From NCBI GenBank assembly GCA_905236235.1, contig CAJOPA010000030.1:1-37309 (forward strand): a stretch of DNA of 37,309 nucleotides, written 5' to 3'. The stretch is from an uncultured Eubacterium sp. (GTDB lineage Bacteria > Bacillota > Clostridia > Lachnospirales > Lachnospiraceae). Of the stretch, positions 8,319-15,445 are shown one piece after another (position 1 is the first letter of the stretch; each line of letters opens with the position of its first letter). The translations under genes and the position numbers were made by a program. The notes below the pieces were generated by a model that saw only the letters and a program-made list of their open reading frames with translations, ran no database searches and was not told the origin of the DNA.

Positions 8319-9641
8319 TTAATACCCCGGTTTGCCCAAAAGCGCAAACATATTTTTCTTGTAAAACTCCACGCCGGGCTGGTTGTAGGGATTAACATCC
8401 AACATGGCCGCGGAAATCCCGCAGGCAAACTCAAAAAAGTAGAAAAGCGCGCCGAGACTGGCTTCGTCGTCCTTGTCGATATCGATCTCCATCACCGGAA
8501 CTTCGCCCTCCGTATGGGCTGCCACCGTGCCTCGCATCGCATTTTTATTGACAAAATCCATATCCTTGCCGGCCAGATAATTCAGCCCGTCCAAATCCTC
8601 ATCCTCCGGGCGGATGATCACGCTCGCGCGCGGCTCTTTAACATTTAACACGGTCTCGATCAGGATCCGCTTGCCGTCCTGGATATACTGCCCCATCGAG
8701 TGCAGATCCGTGGTCAGATCCACGGACGCCGGGAACAGGCCCTTGCCGTCCTTGCCCTCGCTCTCTCCGTAAAGCTGCTTCCACCATTCACTCAGGTAAT
8801 GTAGCCCCGGCTCATAGTTGGAAAGCAGTTCCACATCATAGCCTTCCTTATAGAGAGCATAGCGGGAAATAGCATAGCGCATGGCGTCATTTTCCTGCGC
8901 GGACAGAGACAATGCCTCCTTGCGCGCCTGTCGCGCACCTTCCATCAAGGCATCGATATCCGCACCGGAAACGGCGATCGGAAGCAGCCCCACCGCGGTC
9001 AGTACGGAATACCGTCCTCCCACGTCATCCGGCACCACGAAGGTCTCGTAACCTTCCGCGTCCGCCAGGCTCTTTAACGCGCCCTTCTTGGCGTCCGTCG
9101 TGGCATAGATCCGTCCGGCCGCTGCCTCCTTGCCGTACTTCGCCTCCATTTTCTCCTTAAACACACGAAAAGCAATGGCCGGCTCCGTCGTCGTGCCCGA
9201 CTTGGAAATGACATTCACGGAAAAATCGCGGTCACCCACAACCTCGAGCAGCTCCTTTAGATACGTGCCACTGATGTTATTGCCTGCAAAATAGATCTCC
9301 GGCGTCTTACGGATCTCCTTAGATACACTGTTGTAAAAACTGTGGCGCAAAAAAGAGATCGCCGCCCTCGCTCCCAGATAGGAACCGCCGATCCCTATCA
9401 CGATCAATACCTCGGAATCCGCGCAGATCTTCGCCGCTGCCTGCTTGATCCGGGCAAACTCCTCCTTGTCATAGTCCTCCGGCAAATTGACCCATCCGAT
9501 ATAGTCGTTACCTTTACAGGTCCCGTTCACCAGATTTTTCCTGGCCTCCTCCGCCATGGCTTCATAGTCTTTCAGCACCTCGCCGCCGGCAAGATCCGCT
9601 GTCTTTAAGGCAGCTTCTTCATTTAAACGTACGTATTTCAC
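8319..9641 (-). CDS. pgi: Glucose-6-phosphate isomerase
   Basis: Interconverts glucose-6-phosphate and fructose-6-phosphate in glycolysis. The 440 residues are the short bacterial form typical of Firmicutes. Visible motifs are [11 protein letters not shown] (83-93), the sugar-phosphate loop SKSGTTTEP (146-154), [15 protein letters not shown] with the conserved Arg region, and the C-terminal [12 protein letters not shown] substrate-site motif. Translation starts at GTG (9639-9641) with GGGAGG 7 nt upstream. It is transcribed divergently from murG through overlapping promoters. No terminator was seen after the stop codon; the next thing downstream is the promoter of the hydrolase gene. Confidence 0.97.
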   Translation of the reverse strand: MKYVRLNEEAALKTADLAGGEVLKDYEAMAEEARKNLVNGTCKGNDYIGWVNLPEDYDKEEFARIKQAAAKICADSEVLIVIGIGGSYLGARAAISFLRHSFYNSVSKEIRKTPEIYFAGNNISGTYLKELLEVVGDRDFSVNVISKSGTTTEPAIAFRVFKEKMEAKYGKEAAAGRIYATTDAKKGALKSLADAEGYETFVVPDDVGGRYSVLTAVGLLPIAVSGADIDALMEGARQARKEALSLSAQENDAMRYAISRYALYKEGYDVELLSNYEPGLHYLSEWWKQLYGESEGKDGKGLFPASVDLTTDLHSMGQYIQDGKRILIETVLNVKEPRASVIIRPEDEDLDGLNYLAGKDMDFVNKNAMRGTVAAHTEGEVPVMEIDIDKDDEASLGALFYFFEFACGISAAMLDVNPYNQPGVEFYKKNMFALLGKPGY

Positions 9642-9686
9642 AAGACTTCCTCCCTTCCGTCTTTTAAGGCTTCATCAACTTCCTAC

Positions 9687-9715
9687 ATTATACCACCCGT
9701 CTCTTGACTTTTCGA
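9687..9715 (-). promoter_or_regulatory. Promoter of pgi
   Basis: The minus strand has TATAAT (9687-9692) preceded by TGG, an extended -10 element, and TCGAAA (9710-9715) 17 bp further upstream as a 4-of-6 match to -35. It lies about 45 bp before the pgi GTG. Confidence 0.7.
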
Positions 9716-9734
9716 CGTGTTTTGTGACTATAAT
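9704..9734 (+). promoter_or_regulatory. Promoter of murG
   Basis: TTGACT (9704-9709) and TATAAT (9729-9734), the latter with a TGTGAC extension, lie on the plus strand 49 bp ahead of the murG ATG. The spacer is 19 bp, longer than ideal, so activity may rely on the extended -10. The -35 overlaps the pgi promoter. Confidence 0.65.
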
Positions 9735-9782
9735 TGTAACGATCAAAAAAGCTTTTCGCCAACGCGGCAGAACGGAGATCTT

Positions 9783-10856
9783 ATGAAAAACATCGTGCTT
9801 ACGGGAGGCGGTACCGCCGGCCACGTCACCCCGCATATCGCATTGCTTCCCTCTTTGCGGGAGGCAGGCTATACCATCAGCTATATCGGGTCCAAAAAAG
9901 GGATTGAACGGGAACTCATCGAAAAAGAGGGACTGCCCTACTATCCCATATCCTCCGGCAAGTTGCGCCGCTACTTCAGCCTGCGCAATTTTACGGATCC
10001 TTTCCGTGTGCTGGCCGGGTATTTTTCATCTCTCCGGTTGTTAAAAAAGCTAAAGCCCGATCTGGTCTTCTCGAAGGGCGGCTTCGTCTCCGTCCCCGTT
10101 GTGCGTGCTGCCGGCAAACTGCAGATCCCCGTAATCATCCACGAATCCGATATGACACCGGGGCTGGCCAACCGTCTTTCCTACGGCTGCGCCACCAGGA
10201 TCTGCTGCAATTTTCCGGAGACCCTGCCCTATCTGCCCGAAGCCAAAGCCTGCCTGACCGGCTCCCCGATCCGCCAAGAACTGCTTACCGGTGACAAAAA
10301 TGCCGCGCTAATGCGCTGCGGCTTTACCGAAGATAAACCCGTTCTCCTCGTCATCGGCGGAAGCAGCGGTGCCAAGGCGATCAATGATGCCGTACGTGCT
10401 TCGCTGGATACGCTTCTTGCCGATTATCAGGTGTTGCATCTGTGCGGCAAAGGGATGCTCGATCCGGCGCTTTCCGATACGCCGGGCTATCACGAACAGG
10501 AATACGCCGGCAAGGAACTCAAGGATTACTTTGCAGCCGCCTCCCTCGTGATCTCCCGAGCCGGGGCCAATTCCATCTGCGAATTCGTCGCCTTGGGACT
10601 CCCGAATCTCCTGATCCCACTGCCGGCTTCTCAAAGCCGCGGCGACCAGATCCTAAACGCCAAATCCTTCCGTAAGCAGGGCTTTTCTGCCGTCCTTCCG
10701 GAGGAAGAACTCAATGAAAAAACGCTGCCTACGGCCGTATCCGACCTCTATGCAAACAGGCAGCGCTACATCGATGCCATGCAAAAAGCTCCCGCTTCCG
10801 ACAGCATCGCGATCTTTATGAATCTTTTTGAGGAATGTCGCAAAAAAACGTCCTGA
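9783..10856 (+). CDS. murG: UDP-GlcNAc:undecaprenyl-pyrophosphoryl-MurNAc-pentapeptide GlcNAc transferase
   Basis: Adds GlcNAc to lipid I to form lipid II on the inner face of the membrane, the last cytoplasmic step of peptidoglycan precursor synthesis. The 357 residues carry the N-terminal glycine-rich loop GGGTAGHVTPH (8-18), the second-domain loop VIGGSSGAKAIN (about 183-194), and the UDP-GlcNAc site SRAGANSICEF with the downstream LPASQSRGDQ (about 261-288), matching the MurG GT28 pattern. ATG 9783 has GGAG upstream; a longer reading from 9717 would include the promoter and is rejected. It is the only plus-strand gene here, alone rather than in a division/wall cluster, and convergent with the flavodoxin-SCP2 gene. 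Confidence 0.93.
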   Translation: MKNIVLTGGGTAGHVTPHIALLPSLREAGYTISYIGSKKGIERELIEKEGLPYYPISSGKLRRYFSLRNFTDPFRVLAGYFSSLRLLKKLKPDLVFSKGGFVSVPVVRAAGKLQIPVIIHESDMTPGLANRLSYGCATRICCNFPETLPYLPEAKACLTGSPIRQELLTGDKNAALMRCGFTEDKPVLLVIGGSSGAKAINDAVRASLDTLLADYQVLHLCGKGMLDPALSDTPGYHEQEYAGKELKDYFAAASLVISRAGANSICEFVALGLPNLLIPLPASQSRGDQILNAKSFRKQGFSAVLPEEELNEKTLPTAVSDLYANRQRYIDAMQKAPASDSIAIFMNLFEECRKKTS

Positions 10857-10884
10857 CCTTGACCTCCCGGTCTACGCCCCTCCT

Positions 10885-11877
10885 TTACAGGAAGGCAAAG
10901 ACCTCGTCGAGCTTTTCGAGCAAACGCATGCTTCCGCGGGCCGTGATGGCTCCACCCATAAAGGACCTCTGGAACGTCGTCTCTCCGCGCATGATGGAAT
11001 CCAAGATGTTTAACTCCATGCGGGCGATGATGTCCGCCTGCTCCACATCCTCAAAGAAACACTCCATAGATTTATTATCCACGCGCAAGATCAGCGGCGT
11101 GGAAAGTCCGTCCAAATACAGCTTATAGGTAGCATTCACGCCCATGCCCTTTACAAATGCGGCATGGAATCTGTCCATGATCTCCTCTTCCTTGGTCCCG
11201 CTCTTTCCTTTTAACAGGCCATTGAAAAGATCCGCCAACTCTTCGATATCTTCCTTTTGCTGCTTTACATAGTCCTCATCCGACACGTACTTTGACAGCT
11301 GTGCACTCTCCTGCGGCGTCAATTCCACCTGCGCCGTGCGCATGATACTCTGCTTTACGGCAGCGTTGCTTGACGGAAGGGCTTTGTATTTTTGATGGAC
11401 GGTACGGTAGAGATTTTCCGCAAGCTGCTCAATGATCACCGTATACCCGCGGTTCATCTCAAACGTACGCAGATCCTCCACGTATCCGCAAATCCCCGCA
11501 CAGGGCAATCCTCCGAGAAGCTCCCATGCATTTTGCAAAAACAGCATGCCCTCCTTCTCACCGCAGGTCGTGGACATCACCACGGGTTGCATATACAGGC
11601 GGCTTAAGGTCTCCTTGTCTCCGTAAAGCCAGCAGGCGTCCAAAAACTCCTGCATATATCCGCCGACCCCGATCCACTCCACCGTAGAGGCCAGGATAAT
11701 GGCATCCGCCTCTTTTAGCGTCTGCGGCAAGGTCGCAATCGTCGTCCGGATCTCATACAGGTTGTACCGCATCACATTGACATGCAGCTCATCCAGCACT
11801 TCCTGCATCTTATTGATCACATAGAGCGTGGGATCATCAATGGCACCTCGTCCCCCGTAATAAATATTCACATTCAT
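10885..11877 (-). CDS. Flavodoxin/FMN reductase-like domain fused to an SCP2 sterol-binding-like domain
   Basis: Two-domain protein of 330 residues. The N-terminal ~165 residues read as a NADPH-dependent FMN-reductase/flavodoxin fold (start MNVNIYYGGRG; ADAIILASTVEWIGVGGYMQ as the flavin loop; MSTTCGEKEG). The C-terminal part (about 225-330) looks like an SCP2 lipid-carrier domain: it begins FHAAFVKGMGVNATYKLYLDG and ends RGETTFQRSFMGGAITARGSMRLLEKL. The substrate is unknown; a flavin-dependent step on a hydrophobic compound is an inference from the fusion. ATG 11877 has AAGGAG upstream. It follows the rhomboid gene by 17 bp, suggesting one transcript, and ends convergently 28 bp from murG with no clear terminator between. 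Confidence 0.82.
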   Translation of the reverse strand: MNVNIYYGGRGAIDDPTLYVINKMQEVLDELHVNVMRYNLYEIRTTIATLPQTLKEADAIILASTVEWIGVGGYMQEFLDACWLYGDKETLSRLYMQPVVMSTTCGEKEGMLFLQNAWELLGGLPCAGICGYVEDLRTFEMNRGYTVIIEQLAENLYRTVHQKYKALPSSNAAVKQSIMRTAQVELTPQESAQLSKYVSDEDYVKQQKEDIEELADLFNGLLKGKSGTKEEEIMDRFHAAFVKGMGVNATYKLYLDGLSTPLILRVDNKSMECFFEDVEQADIIARMELNILDSIMRGETTFQRSFMGGAITARGSMRLLEKLDEVFAFL

Positions 11878-11894
11878 ATGGCCCGTCTCCTTTG

Positions 11895-12539
11895 TCAGCG
11901 TTTCCCTGCGGGTAGTATATCATATTTTCCATCGAGAATAAACGTGACCAGAGCACCGCCCAAAAGTCCCGCCACGTGCGCAACATTATTTACCCCGCTC
12001 GAAACAAATCCCATGTATAAAGACAGAAGGATCATGATCCCCAGGCGCTTAAAGCTCACGTACTCGTACCGTCCGTGCGCACGCAGGGTCACCACCACCA
12101 TGCCTCCGACAAAGGCAAAGACCGCGCCGCTGGCACCCGCCGAGATCACATCGTACCCCTCCGAGATATAATACACGTAAGAGGCCACATTGCCGATCAG
12201 TCCGCCCAACAGATAGACCATAACGATCCTTACCGGTCCCAGCTTTCTCTCCAGGGTCTCCCCCAGCAAAAGCAACAACAGCATATTGTTCAAAAGATGC
12301 GGCAGATCAAAGTGCAAAAACATGGCCGTCACCAAACGGTACCACGCATGCGTCACCGACATCTCCGGGAGCACCAAGGCGCCCCACTTCTCCATCACGC
12401 TGTCCGTGATCTCCCGCGCCGTGATCAGCATCAAAAAGAAAACCACCACATTGATCCCTACCAGGACCTTGGTCGCCGTAAGATAAGGCGCTACGATATC
12501 CGACGCATTTCTGCGGGGTTGTCTCGATTGCTCGGGCAT
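11895..12539 (-). CDS. Rhomboid family intramembrane serine protease
   Basis: Polytopic membrane protease cleaving transmembrane substrates. The 214-residue product has about six hydrophobic segments and the family signatures: HLLNNM in the second segment, the catalytic serine in the AGASGAVFAFVGG motif (Ser137 in this numbering), and the catalytic histidine in NNVAHVAGLLGG (His188). The ATG at 12537-12539 is preferred over one four codons upstream because GGAGG sits 5 nt ahead of it, whereas the upstream ATG has its GGAG only 2 nt away. It has its own -10 element and is followed by the flavodoxin-SCP2 gene. It sits directly after the pilus operon; whether it acts on pilus proteins is unknown. 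Confidence 0.93.
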   Translation of the reverse strand: MPEQSRQPRRNASDIVAPYLTATKVLVGINVVVFFLMLITAREITDSVMEKWGALVLPEMSVTHAWYRLVTAMFLHFDLPHLLNNMLLLLLLGETLERKLGPVRIVMVYLLGGLIGNVASYVYYISEGYDVISAGASGAVFAFVGGMVVVTLRAHGRYEYVSFKRLGIMILLSLYMGFVSSGVNNVAHVAGLLGGALVTFILDGKYDILPAGKR

Positions 12540-12568
12540 GTTATCCTCCATTCTCCAGTCATGCCTCG

Positions 12569-12579
12569 ATTATACCACA
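12569..12579 (-). promoter_or_regulatory. Extended -10 promoter of the rhomboid gene
   Basis: The minus strand reads TGTGGTATAAT, a perfect TATAAT with a TGn extension, about 30 bp before the chosen start and within the 55-bp gap after the FHA gene. No convincing -35 is present, as is common for extended -10 promoters. It suggests that the pilus operon and the rhomboid gene are separate units. Confidence 0.6.
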
Positions 12580-12594
12580 CCCGTGCAAGCTTCT

Positions 12595-13800
12595 CTATCC
12601 CGCCAGATCCTCGGCGTATTTATACTCCACCCTGCCAAAGCGAACGATATCCCCGGTTTTAAGGCGCTGCTTTTTCTTTAACTGCAGCAGCTCTCCGTTG
12701 ACGTAGGTACCGTTTAACGAATTTAAGTCCTCCAGATAGCAGGCGCCGTCCTTATTGTAGAGCATGGCATGCATCCTGGAGACCGTCGCATCCCGAAGGA
12801 TCATATCCGCATACTCCGGCTGTTTTCCCACGACACGGCTTTCTCCGGCGATGGTATAGCTCATACCTCCTTGCAGCGGGATCAGCTTACCCCCGGTCGT
12901 CTGCGTCGGGGCAAAGAACGTGGTTTCCCCCGCTTCCGGCAGTTTTTCCTCATCCGGATAAAAGAAATACGTCTCCTCCGTTCGCTCTGCCTTCTTTTCC
13001 TTTTTCAAAAGATGATCCGTCATCCATCCTCTTACGCGCTGAAACGGGGTGATCACGCACTTCTCCTCGGTATCCATTTTCCAATCCTCCGCGGAAGCGT
13101 CGTGGTCCTCGATCTCACGCGACGCCAAGCTTGACGGAGCAACGTCTCCAAGATCTGTCGGCGTAGACATCACGCTCGCCCGGCCTGTCAGTTCCTCTTT
13201 CTTTCTGTCCGCAATCCTGTCCGCATCTCTTTCCGTTCGACGCTCCTCCAGGTATTCGCGCAGCGAAAATCCCACATCACGAGACGCATCATAAAGATCG
13301 TACATCAAAGAAACCTGCCGTTCATCCCGATGGTCGATGTGCATCAAAAGATACTCCAAAAGCCCCTGCATCATGGTTTTGGCCTCCTCTCCCACGTGAT
13401 CGCGCAGATCATAGCAAAATCGCACCATCTCCGCGGATGCGTCCATATAGACATACTCCGGCCCATACAAAATCTTTTCATCCTTCAACAAATACCGCAT
13501 CGTCTCCTCCTGCATCCTTGCCATGCCCAAAATAAAATTCCACAAAACATCATAGGTCAGCATCTGTCGTTCACAATAAAAATGCAACGACTGCATATGC
13601 GTGATGTCATACAGATATTGCCTCTCGCCATCCACGGTCACCATCTGACAGGGAAGCAGTCCGCCGATGGCGTTGCGAAGCACCATTTCCTTGTCATACG
13701 CCATATAACCCCGTCGATTAAAAAGCCCCCGGTCTCCCGCATTTTGTTCATGCAATACCAGGTAACCGCCCCTTCCGTTTCGCTGATATGTCACATTCAT
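12595..13800 (-). CDS. FHA-domain protein with an N-terminal DUF6382-like domain
   Basis: Last gene of the pilus operon. The 401 residues have an N-terminal ~200-residue domain resembling DUF6382 (contains LYDITHMQSLHFYCERQMLT and an ILYGPEYVYMD stretch), a charged linker (about 200-310), and a C-terminal forkhead-associated domain (about 325-395). The FHA part shows VVGKQPEYAD, SRMHA and NSLNGTYVNG, the phosphothreonine-binding loops, with Lys in place of the common Arg in the first loop. No membrane segment is visible, so it is probably cytoplasmic. The ATG at 13800 overlaps the stop of the pilin gene (ATGA), indicating coupled translation. A role in phospho-dependent control of pilus assembly is an inference. 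Confidence 0.87.
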   Translation of the reverse strand: MNVTYQRNGRGGYLVLHEQNAGDRGLFNRRGYMAYDKEMVLRNAIGGLLPCQMVTVDGERQYLYDITHMQSLHFYCERQMLTYDVLWNFILGMARMQEETMRYLLKDEKILYGPEYVYMDASAEMVRFCYDLRDHVGEEAKTMMQGLLEYLLMHIDHRDERQVSLMYDLYDASRDVGFSLREYLEERRTERDADRIADRKKEELTGRASVMSTPTDLGDVAPSSLASREIEDHDASAEDWKMDTEEKCVITPFQRVRGWMTDHLLKKEKKAERTEETYFFYPDEEKLPEAGETTFFAPTQTTGGKLIPLQGGMSYTIAGESRVVGKQPEYADMILRDATVSRMHAMLYNKDGACYLEDLNSLNGTYVNGELLQLKKKQRLKTGDIVRFGRVEYKYAEDLAG

Positions 13801-14027
13801 TTCTCCGTGTCCTCCTTTATCTTCCACAACCACAACACCTCTGTCGGCTGCAATCCTTCGTTTTCCGTCGCCACCATCTGCTCGGATGATGCCGCCGTCT
13901 CTTGATACAAATACTTCCCCGCCATAAACAAAAGCAGCATCACCGCCAGCACCATGGGGATCAGCAAAGACGCCTCCACCGTGTAGGATGCTTTGAGTGC
14001 CATGGCTTCCTGTCTCCCTTTTTTCAC
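13797..14027 (-). CDS. Small TadE-like pseudopilin
   Basis: A 76-residue protein with the class signature KASYTVEASLLIP followed by one hydrophobic helix (about 18-36), the standard TadE/type IVb-like processing and assembly motif with Glu five residues into the mature part. The rest is a short soluble tail. The start is GTG (14025-14027), whose GTGA overlaps the stop of the preceding peptidase gene by 4 bp and is preceded by AGGGGGTGATC, close to the ideal anti-16S sequence. An ATG eight codons later is a weaker alternative. Its stop overlaps the FHA gene start (ATGA). It is probably a minor pilin or initiator component. Confidence 0.85.
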   Translation of the reverse strand: MKKGRQEAMALKASYTVEASLLIPMVLAVMLLLFMAGKYLYQETAASSEQMVATENEGLQPTEVLWLWKIKEDTEK

Positions 14028-14452
14028 GAGATCACCCCCTCTCCCAACAGCATGCACAGGTACGCAATCAACACAAACGGCACGAACACCATCTCGTAAT
14101 TTCTCTCCTTTTTCTTGACGATCAGCAAATAAATTCCGCAAACGGATGCTATTATCACAGACAAAAAAAGCAAAAGAAAATTTCGCGCACCGCCGAGATA
14201 GACCCCTGTTGCCGCAAATAACAATGCGTCTCCCATGCCGATTTTCTCCCGGGTCAAAACCGCAAGGAGCGCGAGAGCGCCTCCGACGCACATACCGCAA
14301 AGCATCTGCACGCCCGTGATCTCCTGTACAAATATATGCAGGATGACGCCCGCCACGGCGAACAATACCGGGGTCCGCACCAGCAATTTTTTTCTTCGCA
14401 GATCCTGCAGACTGCAAAGAGACAATAATCCTATCATCATATACGTTTGCAT
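14024..14452 (-). CDS. Prepilin peptidase (second copy in the operon)
   Basis: Type IV prepilin leader peptidase of the small TadV/CpaA type, an integral membrane aspartyl protease. About five hydrophobic segments surround the two catalytic aspartates: SLQDLRRKK near the N-terminus (Asp17) and KIGMGDALL (Asp75, the GxGD motif). The chosen ATG at 14452 has GAAAGGATGCAA upstream, with AGGA 5 nt away. An ATG six codons earlier (14470) overlaps the stop of the preceding gene as ATGA but has no ribosome binding site, so the start is uncertain by 18 bp. It is the second peptidase of the operon, placed between two TadE-like genes, and may process those specifically. Confidence 0.85.
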   Translation of the reverse strand: MQTYMMIGLLSLCSLQDLRRKKLLVRTPVLFAVAGVILHIFVQEITGVQMLCGMCVGGALALLAVLTREKIGMGDALLFAATGVYLGGARNFLLLFLSVIIASVCGIYLLIVKKKERNYEMVFVPFVLIAYLCMLLGEGVIS

Positions 14453-14466
14453 TTGCATCCTTTCCG

Positions 14467-15405
14467 TCATTGCGCGCAATAACTGCAGGGACGGCGTCCG
14501 CCCACATCCGTAATCGGTACGGCCATAACCGTCCGCGTCAGATCACTGCATGACAATCGACTGTGATATCTGGTTCCATACTCCGTGATAAAATAGGTCC
14601 TGCTCTCGCTATCCGCAGAAACGCAGTGACTGCAGGGGTAATATCGCTTACCGTCCATATTGCGATATGCATCGATCTCCTCACGATCCACCGACAGGAT
14701 CGCCAACCGCAATGCGCGACACCCGAGATCCCTATGATACACACTCCCCGTCGGCGTAATATAAACAAACTCCCCCTCGTCCGCATTCTCCCCGGGCACA
14801 CAGCCGGTCCACTGCCGCAACGCTACCCGATCCTGCACTTGCAACCATTTTTTTCCAAAATAGGTCACGGGGAGACACAGGCAGTAATCCGCCCGCAGTT
14901 CCAATACGTCCCCTTCACTGACCTCCGCACTGCAAAGGATTCCCATCCTTCCGCCAAAGATCATTTCCTCCGCAAAATCCTCGGGAAGATTTTTTTGAAG
15001 AAGCGCGTTGGCCTCAAGCATCTCCGCCCCGGCAAAGGTCAGGCCTTCCTCTAAGGGAAGCGCGTAGACGGCCATGGTCTCGGCGCTCCTTAAAAGCGCA
15101 TGATGGATCATCGCTTCTGCCCGCAACAGATGAAACATGCTAAACACCATGAATGCTGCGAACAAAAAGATCGGCAACGTCACCGAGGCTTCGATCGTCA
15201 GACTCGCTTTCAGTGCGTGCTCCGCCGGACGTGTTCCGAAAAAGAGCACTCGAACAGAAGTATATAAAGGTGTTTCCCGACGAAAGAGAAATGTTCGATC
15301 AGACAAAATAGATTTGAGAGAGACTGTTTGGATCATTCGCATCAAAAAAGCATTCACACACACTTCGTGCCATAGAATTATGATAAAGAACAGATCGGGA
15401 AACAC
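14467..15405 (-). CDS. TadE-like pseudopilin with tandem C-terminal Cys modules
   Basis: Predicted surface pseudopilin. The pilin core begins at HALKASLTIEASVTLPIF with one hydrophobic helix, after which comes an extracytoplasmic domain. The C-terminus has two tandem modules with the pattern [YF]-[IV]-T-x(2)-G-x(2)-YH-x(4,5)-C ... PCS[HY]C, resembling small metal-binding C/H modules. From GTG 15405 (AGGAG 9 nt upstream) the reading is 312 residues, but about 66 residues precede the pilin motif, unusually long, and this stretch is AT-rich and bracketed by 26-bp inverted repeats. The true start is therefore doubtful. The stop overlaps the next gene in one of its readings. The start assigned here is provisional. 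Confidence 0.78.
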   Translation of the reverse strand: MFPDLFFIIILWHEVCVNAFLMRMIQTVSLKSILSDRTFLFRRETPLYTSVRVLFFGTRPAEHALKASLTIEASVTLPIFLFAAFMVFSMFHLLRAEAMIHHALLRSAETMAVYALPLEEGLTFAGAEMLEANALLQKNLPEDFAEEMIFGGRMGILCSAEVSEGDVLELRADYCLCLPVTYFGKKWLQVQDRVALRQWTGCVPGENADEGEFVYITPTGSVYHRDLGCRALRLAILSVDREEIDAYRNMDGKRYYPCSHCVSADSESRTYFITEYGTRYHSRLSCSDLTRTVMAVPITDVGGRRPCSYCAQ

Positions 15406-15420
15406 CTCTATATACTCCTG
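15255..15420. repeat. 26-bp inverted repeats bracketing a 114-bp AT-rich segment
   Basis: The arms at 15255-15280 and 15395-15420 are inverted copies matching at 24 of 26 positions (both contain GTATATA then AGGTGTTTCCCGA). The 114 bp between them is clearly richer in A and T than the flanking genes. On the mRNA strand both mismatches become G-U pairs, so a 26-bp RNA stem is possible. The right arm contains the ribosome binding site and GTG start assigned to the TadE-like gene. No direct target duplication is seen next to the arms. Candidate natures are an invertible switch, a miniature inserted element or a regulatory hairpin. Confidence 0.8.
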
Positions 15421-15445
15421 CTTTTCATGATTACCCTGTTACTTG

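Noticed and set aside
14028-14507. Long reading ahead of the small TadE-like pilin
   Set aside because: This part is the shifted frame of the prepilin peptidase gene; the GTG at 14027 overlaps that gene's stop and has a near-ideal ribosome site.
15281-15394. A sigma-A promoter inside the inverted-repeat segment
   Set aside because: Several AT-rich -10-like hexamers occur on both strands, but none has a matching -35 at 16-18 bp.
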